Part shown: positions 57,781 to 64,000 of the stretch, piece by piece
How positions within the stretch are numbered: position 1 is the stretch's first letter
How the letters are laid out: every line of letters starts with the position of its first letter
From: Stachybotrys elegans
Taxonomy: Eukaryota; Ascomycota; Sordariomycetes; Hypocreales; Stachybotryaceae
Reading direction: 5' to 3'
DNA length: 64,000 nt
NCBI GenBank assembly: GCA_020746835.1
Contig: JAGPNK010000017.1
Coordinates: 124,001 to 188,000, forward strand
Program-made: the position numbers and the translations under genes
Notes under the pieces: generated by a model
What the model was told of the DNA's origin: nothing
The model's input: only the letters and a program-made list of their open reading frames with translations
Database searches by the model: none

Positions 57781-58356
57781 GTGGACCCCCAGAGATGTGT
57801 ACAGTATTTATACATAACATCTAGATCCAAAACAATATTCTCAGAGATAGCATTATAGACAGTGATTTCATGGAGTCATGAACATAAATTTTAGCCTGTT
57901 GGGCTATCTTGGTTGCCGTGAATCAGACAAGTTCCAAACTTTTCATCTCCTTTATCTTCCCTGTCCTGCCCGCTCTCTTCATCCTCCCCGCCCTCTTCTT
58001 TATTGTCGTCCTTGTTGTCCTTATTCTTGTTGCCATCTGCTAGGACCACACTACAATACTCACTCGCTTCCAGCTGTGAATGTGGTTGCTTAGGTTCGTT
58101 ACAAGTCAGTCAAAATTTCCAAACAGGAACTGGCCTTGGACGGGATTCCTGAAACTTTCCCTTTCTTCCGCCCGGAAACTTGATAAGGTTGCCGCTGGTT
58201 TTGTGGCTTACTCGGGTTAAGCTTATGCAGAAATCTCGATTTATTCTGGTATAAGTATCTGCATCAAGAGAAGATGCATGAAACCCTCACAACTCATCTC
58301 TTTTACGACCTTCTGAACCAGCCCACAGTACATCACCACTGCTTGCTATTCCGAAG
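57781..58356. other. Intergenic with a TATA box for the 58357 gene
   Basis: No coding frame is supported in 57781-58240. GTATAAG at 58249-58255 is a plausible TATA box about 105 bp before the ATG at 58357, with a CACA/CTC-rich leader between. Confidence 0.45.
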
Positions 58357-59415
58357 ATGGGTAATCCTCTATACAACAGCCATACCATAGCTCCCCAGAG
58401 CATGGACCAGCTATGTAGCCCGGCCTTTGCACACTGCATCATCAAAAGTTTCACAAGTTTCTCCAGCCCCCTTGTGGCTGGCCATCAACTACCGGCCATT
58501 GGGCCTCTTGGTGCGGCAGGGAGTCTTCAGCCCAAAGAACCATCTGAAAGTCAGACAGGGACATACAAACGGCTCTGCCACAGTATCCTGAGTGCCTGCA
58601 GCAATCGACTGGACCGAAACTATGAATGGCCTTTTCACCTTGCCATGGTCACTACGGCTTCTGATTCCGCAGAGAACACAGCAAACACAACTACTACATC
58701 TACCCAGACTGGAACCATCAGTACACAGGATGACCAGGGCTTACGTTGCCGCGCTGAGGTGATGGCCCGTATGCTACTCAATTCTTGCCCAGGTGACTGG
58801 GTTCTTGGGGCCGGTTTCAGACTCCGTGAAAGGCTCACATCCTTTCTTAAGGGGTATAGCTTTGCAGCCACGCCGTCCGAGGTGATTGCTGCCGTGGAGT
58901 ATCGCTGGGGGCTATGCCGGCTCGCCGATGAGCTGGTCGAGCACTTCAAACTGCCTCTGCCGCTGCAACGTAAATGCGTAGAGCTCGACAGGGGAGGTTG
59001 GCAGAGCGAAAGAAAGAGCATGCCAGACGGCGATCGGCGCTCTTCAGCTATCCGGGAAGTTCTTAACGAGAGACTTGACCATATATTTAGGCCTGCAAAG
59101 GAACATGGGCTGCATTTCCCCCGATTCCTCAATTACCTGTGCGCGGCCATCTTGGCGGCCGACAAGAGCGAGAGTGCGTCGCTTGAGATTGCGGAACAGA
59201 TTTGCAAGTACATTATCAGCCTGAAGGAGGATACGCAAAAGGCAGTGTTGGAGGCATTCAATGTGCAACAATCTGCTAGAAGCTGGCTGGCTTCGATCGG
59301 GAAGCGCATGCGCCCTTCCCCGCCGCCCATGACGATATGCGCGTCATGCACCGTTGCATGGCGATGGAGGCAAAGACTGCAGAGTAGTACTTGTTCGACA
59401 AGGCACCTAGGATAA
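58357..59415 (+). CDS. Uncharacterised protein
   Basis: A 352-codon frame. The ATG at 58357 fits the upstream TATA box; ATG 58645 (M-V-T-T-A-S-D-S-A-E-N-T) is an alternative that would skip a low-similarity leader. A Thr-rich stretch is followed by an alpha-helical domain (R-C-R-A-E-V-M-A-R-M-L-L, E-V-I-A-A-V-E-Y-R-W-G-L-C, H-F-P-R-F-L-N-Y-L-C-A-A-I-L-A-A, A-R-S-W-L-A-S-I-G-K-R-M). After K-R-M the frame becomes Pro/Cys/Trp-rich and unconvincing, while the frame one base off reads P-A-A-H-D-D-M-R-V-M-H-R-C-M-A-M-E-A-K-T-A-E then stop at 59388, so a small indel near 59310 is possible. No known domain. Confidence 0.6.
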   Translation: MGNPLYNSHTIAPQSMDQLCSPAFAHCIIKSFTSFSSPLVAGHQLPAIGPLGAAGSLQPKEPSESQTGTYKRLCHSILSACSNRLDRNYEWPFHLAMVTTASDSAENTANTTTTSTQTGTISTQDDQGLRCRAEVMARMLLNSCPGDWVLGAGFRLRERLTSFLKGYSFAATPSEVIAAVEYRWGLCRLADELVEHFKLPLPLQRKCVELDRGGWQSERKSMPDGDRRSSAIREVLNERLDHIFRPAKEHGLHFPRFLNYLCAAILAADKSESASLEIAEQICKYIISLKEDTQKAVLEAFNVQQSARSWLASIGKRMRPSPPPMTICASCTVAWRWRQRLQSSTCSTRHLG

Positions 59416-59662
59416 GAGCAATTGTTGGGCGACAGGGTTTCTCGTCTTGTTCCGCGTCGACAGGTCATACGAGTGGCGATGGTCGGACAGAACTTGCAGC
59501 TGGAACATTAGTTAGAACAGAATGGAGGCAAATATCCCATAAAAACGTCTCAATCATCGGCTAGGCTGCTGCCAGGACAGCCTTGTTGTATTCGTGGCAT
59601 TAATTATTCTCTAAATCTTCTTCCATTCACTTCGATTATTACGCGATGCATCCAAAACATCC

Positions 59663-60705
59663 TCATGCAAATGGCTTGACTTGCTCTTCAGACCAGTCCC
59701 AGAACTGCTTGGCGATGCCGCTGCCGCCCTCGGCCTCACTCTTCCCTGCAGCAACCAGATCCTCCCTCAGCTCGGCGAATCTACCCCATGGCGCGACTGC
59801 GGGACGGTGAGGTTAGCAAAGATCAAATGGCTGGACAGCAGACTTACCCCATGTGCCCGTATTCTCCATGGTGATTTCGGGGGAGAATGCGGCAAAGATT
59901 TCGGTGTATGCGCCGTGTATTGTGGGATGCAGAATGAAGGTGTTGAGGAAGAGGGAGACGGGCGTGAACTGGTGCCGCCAGAGGTCGGAGCGCAGGTTGC
60001 CCGGGTTCAATGCGACGCTTGCTACGCCGTCGGCCTTGAGCAGCTTGGCATACTCGAGGTTGTGCAGGACATTTCCCGCCTTGCTGATGGAGTACTTTGT
60101 CATGGAATCCTTGTCGACGTGGTAGTCGAGGTTATCCATGGGGACACCGCCGGGCGGAGCAAAGTGCATCTCGGCAGCCGAGGAGGCGACCCAGACGACG
60201 CGGACCGAGGCAGCAGGCTCCGCCTTGGCCGTGGCTTTGATGCAGGGCGTCAGGAGCTTGGTGAAGAGGAAGGAGCCGAGGCAGTTGACGCCGAGCTGCA
60301 TGTCGTAGCCCTGGACGGTCTTGTCGGCGCCGCGCGGGGGTGCATGACGCCGGCATTGTTGAAGAGGACATGGAGCCGGGACTCTGCCTGGAGGAAGGTC
60401 TCGGCCGAGGCCTTGATGGTGGAGAGGTCGGCGAGATCGAGGTGGAGGAAGACGAGCTGGCCCTTGGAGCTGGGCTCGGCCTTCTTGATGTCATCGATGG
60501 CGGCGAGGGCCTTGGACTCTGAGCGGGCGGCAACGTAGACCTTTGCGTTCTTGGAGTAGAGGATCTGGGCGACGCACTTGCCAACGCCCGTGTTTGCGCC
60601 CGTGACGATGTAGACCTTGCCATCGAGCAAGGGGACGTCCTTTTCGGTGAAGGTGGGCCTAGGCGGGAAGGCCTGGTCGTAGCTCTTGTACATGGTCTTG
60701 AACAT
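59663..60705 (-). CDS. Short-chain dehydrogenase/reductase (retinol dehydrogenase-like), one-base frameshift
   Basis: Predicted NAD(P)H-dependent oxidoreductase. Exons 60705-59848 and 59796-59663 (51-bp intron, GTAAGT...CCGCAG). Cofactor motif T-G-A-N-T-G-V-G-K near residue 32, N-N-A-G near 110, and the active-site Y-S-I-S-K-A-G; the C-terminus reads K-Q-F-W-D-W-S-E-E-Q-V-K-P-F, as in fungal members of this group. In exon 1 the frame breaks right after N-N-A-G-V-M-H-P at five G (60336-60340; five C in the gene). One extra C gives H-P-P-R-G-A-D-K-T-V-Q-G-Y-D and restores a 993-nt, 330-aa gene. This is probably an under-called homopolymer, or else a recent lesion. No signal peptide is seen. Substrate cannot be told from sequence. 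Confidence 0.88.
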
Positions 60706-61317
60706 GGCGGCGCTGGGATAGCTGTTGTCTGTTGTTTGTTGTTGATGAAGGTGAGGTGATGATGATAAGAAAACGGAGAAGGAAAATGGCCCCGTCGCCG
60801 AGATATTTAGCGCTCCTTTGCCTCGGCTCGTGGCTCGTTGGAACTTGGGCCCCCTTCCGAAACGGCCCCGCCGCTTGCCAGCAGATTCAAAGACAAGCCC
60901 GGAGGCGATTTCCTTTCCGACTTTCTGACTTTCAGACTTTCGGGCTGTTGGAATGGCCCGTAGTGGAGGAATGGCAAAGTCATGACGCATTGCTTGCTTC
61001 GCTTCAGGCTGCTTCCGAGACGAGACAACGGTCTAGACGCAGGCAGTCCCTCAGTAACTCATTATAATCTCACTCCGGGATCCGATTCCACTGCCCCAAA
61101 ATCAGCATCCCCATTCCCATCGTCGATTCCCACATTGCATCTGACAGGTGTGGCGGTGAAGGCTGTGGCTGGAAGCCCATTGCAGGTCAGTGCCCAACAC
61201 CCACTATAGCTTCAGCACTGAGCGCCTGTAGATTAACCTACTACAACAAACGGCCAGTAAATAGAAAATACAATGCAATCTAGTAGAAACAACAACCACC
61301 AAAAGATCCTCCCACAA
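60706..61317. other. Intergenic: SDR promoter and HET gene 3' region
   Basis: No supported gene. The 60706-60990 part is the SDR leader and promoter (minus strand), with a duplicated TTTCCGACTTTCTGACTTTC/AGACTTTCGG tract near 60910-60945. Confidence 0.5.
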
Positions 61318-63207
61318 TCATATGAACCGCAACGTCCTCCGCGTCGTCCACGTCCTCGGCTGCCGCTGCGCCTGCTTCCTCTTCTCCCTCTCCGCCTCGC
61401 AGGCCGCGTGCCCATCCGCCTCGCGCTTCACGAGCAGCGTGATGCTCGTCATGTCCCTCATGTACGTCAGCTTCTCCGTGTGCACGTGCAGAAGATCCTG
61501 TTCGCCGAGGAAGAACGAATGCTCTCCGCCCTGCCGAAAGCGCATCACTTGCCTCAGGTGCGAAAAGTCCTGCGTCGAAGCCAGCTGCTGCAACGCCTCG
61601 AAGCCAAACGCGCCGTCGTAGTATAGCCGGAACTCGACCTCGTGGTCCCAGACGGCACGCTCCGTCTCGCCGATCGTCGTGAGCCTGTAGTCCAGCACCA
61701 GGAGGTATATGCCGCGCCGGGCAATGTGAATCGTCACCATTCGCTGGCCCTGCTCCACCTTCTCCGACCATCCAGGCTGCCCGTCGCTAATCCCTTTGAG
61801 GCTGCTGCTGCTCCTTCGAGGCAGCATCAGTAGCCTTCCCAGACTCCTGATCTTCCCTCCCTTGCTCGGCTTCACGCTCTCGCCAATGTCGCGAAACCGC
61901 GTCCCGATAGGCTGAGGAGGGTACGTGCCGAGGATGGAATAGGCCTGCGTCGGCGAACACTGCCACTCCAACTTGAAGGGCAGCCCGAGCAAGTCCCCGC
62001 GTGCTTCCGAGTGTCGCCTGATAAAGAGCTCCCTCGTCTCGAACCCATCCAGGAACTCCTCCGACACGAGAATTGGCCGACACCAGACGGGCCGAATGTA
62101 CTCGTTCTCACCTGGCCCGCCTCCATCCAAGTTTTGTGGCTCCGTATCAGCCGAGACGAGTGGAAGAACAACGACTGTAGCGGCGGGAGGCCCGTCATCT
62201 TTGACCGGAAGGCGACACCCGAGTGATACGTAAATTAGCTTGTCGTACATCGGATCGACCCGCGTCGCTGCCTTGAGCTGCAAGCCTTTCTGGTGGATGG
62301 AGAAGGTAGGAGGTACGACACCATTGATGATGCACGATTGAACCTCTCGGCAGTTCTTGAAGTGCGTGGGCAGAGGTGCCAGTATCGACGACTCGTCCAA
62401 TCTCCAGCTACAACACGACTCTTCCAACCCCCACGAGAGGATGGAGCTATCGCCGCTGACCTTCATAATCTCCTCCTGCAAACGTCGAAAGGCCTTGATG
62501 CCCTCGCCGTAGAGCATGGCAATGTTGATATTAAAGATGCCCAACAGGCAATACGCGAGGTCCTCTTGTCGCTTCGTCTCCCGCTCCGCCACCCACGACA
62601 GGCGCTCAGCGACGCTGGCCTTGGACAGTCGCTCATAGCTGCTCATGGCAGGGAACCCAAGGTAATCGCCAATGTAGCCCAGCCCGATGCCGGTGATCTC
62701 GGCAATCAGGTAGCGCAGCTCCGTCTTGGTCCCGAGGAAGCGCCATGAAGCGTCGTAGAAGTCAATCTCGGCGGGCGCGAGGAGTTCCTGCAACGTCCAG
62801 CCCCTGGTGAACCACCTGGCCTTGCGGAACTGCGAGGTCTCGGCCGCCACGTCCTCGCCCTCGGCCACGTCGGAGAGCAGCGCGATGCAAATGTCGGCCT
62901 GCTCGTACCACCGGAACATGGAGTTTATCGACTCCTGCAGCTCCGCGCTGCTCGTCTGGTCCATGCAGCATGTGTCGATCCAGACATGGCTCAGGCCGTA
63001 CTGGCAGGCTAGGCGACATGTGTTCTCAATCTTGTGCCAGCCGAGCTTCTCGCGCACGTCGGCACGTTCGCGCGGGTCCGTCGATCGCACGTCCTGGTGC
63101 GTAACCTCATCGTCGCCCCAAGTGTGCGAGAGGATGGCATATGGAGGCAGCAAGGGTCCCTCGGGCAGCTGCTCGAGGCGGAACGTGACGGCATTGAGCA
63201 GCCACAT
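61318..63207 (-). CDS. HET-domain (heterokaryon incompatibility) protein
   Basis: Single exon, 629 aa. The start M-W-L-L-N is typical for the family. The HET domain (about residues 22-170) shows all the hallmark blocks: Y-A-I-L-S-H-T-W-G-D-D-E-V; K-I-E-N-T-C-R-L-A with V-W-I-D-T-C-C-M-D; S-S-A-E-L-Q-E-S-I-N-S-M-F-R-W-Y; and R-W-F-T-R-G-W-T-L-Q-E-L-L-A-P. After the domain come W-V-A-E-R-E-T-K-R-Q-E-D-L-A-Y-C-L-L-G-I-F and Y-G-E-G-x-K-A-F-x-R-L-Q-E-E-I. HET proteins act in non-self recognition and can trigger cell death on fusion of unlike hyphae. The C-terminal half is a beta-rich region without a known repeat; no NACHT, WD40 or ankyrin part is present. The gene is divergent from a carboxylesterase gene, 516 bp apart. 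Confidence 0.95.
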   Translation of the reverse strand: MWLLNAVTFRLEQLPEGPLLPPYAILSHTWGDDEVTHQDVRSTDPRERADVREKLGWHKIENTCRLACQYGLSHVWIDTCCMDQTSSAELQESINSMFRWYEQADICIALLSDVAEGEDVAAETSQFRKARWFTRGWTLQELLAPAEIDFYDASWRFLGTKTELRYLIAEITGIGLGYIGDYLGFPAMSSYERLSKASVAERLSWVAERETKRQEDLAYCLLGIFNINIAMLYGEGIKAFRRLQEEIMKVSGDSSILSWGLEESCCSWRLDESSILAPLPTHFKNCREVQSCIINGVVPPTFSIHQKGLQLKAATRVDPMYDKLIYVSLGCRLPVKDDGPPAATVVVLPLVSADTEPQNLDGGGPGENEYIRPVWCRPILVSEEFLDGFETRELFIRRHSEARGDLLGLPFKLEWQCSPTQAYSILGTYPPQPIGTRFRDIGESVKPSKGGKIRSLGRLLMLPRRSSSSLKGISDGQPGWSEKVEQGQRMVTIHIARRGIYLLVLDYRLTTIGETERAVWDHEVEFRLYYDGAFGFEALQQLASTQDFSHLRQVMRFRQGGEHSFFLGEQDLLHVHTEKLTYMRDMTSITLLVKREADGHAACEAEREKRKQAQRQPRTWTTRRTLRFI

Positions 63208-63723
63208 GCTCTCGCGCGAGCATTTTGCTCGAGAAACAGGATCATGACAGCTTGGCCACCTTTCGTTAGTACCTGCAGGCCAATGAGGGGCAGAAGAGCA
63301 GGGGTCAAGTCAGCAGAGGCAGCAGATTCGTCAATGCGTGAATCCTCCAGCATTGAAGAGCACTGTCAATTCGGTTTACAATATTACAGACGCCAATGGT
63401 GGAATTGACACCTTTGCCGGGACAGATGCAGAGGTTGTTCAGCTAACCAATCCTCGCCCCTGTCCTCGCCTCTGTCCTCGCCTCTGGTTTGGTCTTGGCA
63501 TAACGACCGTTTGCTAGTCCCTCGGCTCATCATTGCGACGATGATGCCGAATAATCCATCAACCATGGGTCGGCCACAGAATCGACGACAGCCCGGCTCT
63601 TTTAGATCCAGGAACCCCGCTGCAGGGGAGCCATCCCCATGGGGAGAGCCCCGGTGCATGAAGCCATTTAAGACGATGCTGGCTCCATAGGGAGAGCGCG
63701 TCACGGGCAGGCTTATTATCACG
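63208..63723. promoter_or_regulatory. Divergent intergenic region between HET and carboxylesterase genes
   Basis: 516 bp between two start codons on opposite strands. TCCTCGCC units recur at about 63454-63482 (CCTCGCCCCTGTCCTCGCCTC). No coding frame is supported. Confidence 0.45.
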
Positions 63724-64000
63724 ATGAGGCCGCAGCTCGTTGCTGCTCTTGCCGGCGTCGCTTCGGCCTTTCCAGCAGCGCAGGATCTGCTGGCAAACCT
63801 CGACTACGGGACCTTTCAGGGCGCTTACTCCAGCAGGTACAACATCTCGTACTGGCAAAAGATACCATATGCGGCGCCGCCTGTAGGGGAGAATCGCTTT
63901 CGGGCGCCGCAGCCCCCGTTGTCAATTGAGGGCGTGTATGACTCGAGCCAGAGATTCGACATGTGTCCCCAGCGCACGGTAAGAGCGGCTCTTAAGAACA
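63724..64000 (+). CDS. Secreted type B carboxylesterase, 5' part only
   Basis: Exon 1 is 63724-63978 (85 codons), followed by a GTAAGA donor, and the gene runs out of the window. A signal peptide (residues 1-16, L-V-A-A-L-A-G-V-A-S-A-F) is followed by the family's N-terminal block: D-Y-G-T-F-Q-G, W-Q-K-I-P-Y-A-A-P-P-V-G-E-N-R-F-R-A-P-Q-P-P, and a Cys in F-D-M-C-P-Q that normally forms the first disulfide. The catalytic triad lies beyond the window. Predicted to hydrolyse esters outside the cell. Confidence 0.9.
   Translation, partial: MRPQLVAALAGVASAFPAAQDLLANLDYGTFQGAYSSRYNISYWQKIPYAAPPVGENRFRAPQPPLSIEGVYDSSQRFDMCPQRTVRAALKN

Noticed and set aside
1..64000. CRISPR arrays, rRNA or tRNA genes, and a secondary-metabolite cluster
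   Set aside because: No regular spacer-repeat array, no tRNA cloverleaf I could support and no PKS, NRPS or terpene synthase gene was seen; the single SDR and esterase do not make a cluster.

Overview
The window is chromosomal DNA of a filamentous ascomycete (Pezizomycotina; gene content suggests Sordariomycetes, probably Hypocreales, but no rRNA or mitochondrial marker is present to confirm this). The reasons are the short introns (about 47-81 bp, mostly GTAAGT-type donors, often with a CTGAC or CTAAC branch site), the HET-domain gene, the fungal cell-wall enzymes with LysM, WSC and CBM18 modules, and a long TpA-saturated tract typical of repeat-induced point mutation (RIP). Intron-exon models were built by hand; summed coding lengths are divisible by three for every complete model, apart from two single-base lesions described below.

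Region by region. (1) 0.6-13.5 kb is a nested, RIP-destroyed transposon. An outer Mutator-like element (MULE, about 5.3 kb without its insert) has terminal inverted repeats at 615-770 and 13271-13543, and its transposase can still be read in one + strand frame. Inside it is a 7.6 kb Ty3/gypsy LTR retrotransposon on the minus strand, with 181-bp LTRs, a TATAG target duplication, and recognisable reverse transcriptase and integrase motifs. (2) 13.6-19.8 kb is a graveyard of accessory genes: an N-terminal fragment of a trypsin-like protease family, SNF2-type helicase remains in opposite orientations, and a two-copy orphan family. (3) 19.9-26.9 kb holds conserved genes on the minus strand: RSE1/SF3B3 (splicing) and an OPT/YSL oligopeptide transporter. 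(4) 26.9-30.5 kb has no recognisable gene. (5) 30.5-34.3 kb carries a multi-exon class 3 lipase divergent from a small three-exon protein. (6) 35.4-37.8 kb is a second helicase-like pseudogene. (7) 38.3-51.6 kb is a cell-wall cluster: a three-LysM secreted protein, a 1787-aa GH55-LysM-WSC fusion, and a divergently transcribed 1389-aa CBM18-GH18 group C chitinase. (8) 52.1-57.8 kb is a second accessory zone: an orphan gene, a protease with an in-frame stop just upstream of its GDSG motif, a remnant of the orphan family from region 2, and solo copies of a dispersed repeat. (9) 58.3-64.0 kb holds an orphan gene, an SDR, a HET-domain gene and the start of a secreted type B carboxylesterase.

How it fits together. 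Single-copy housekeeping and cell-wall genes are intact, or have only one-base homopolymer lesions that may be assembly errors. Sequences present in two or more copies in this window are broken, and several breaks are CAG/CAA-to-stop changes of the kind RIP makes. The LysM, GH55 and chitinase genes make a coherent functional unit: one protein that could shield or bind chitin, one predicted to cut and hold beta-1,3-glucan, and one predicted to cut chitin. The last two share a 908-bp divergent promoter region.
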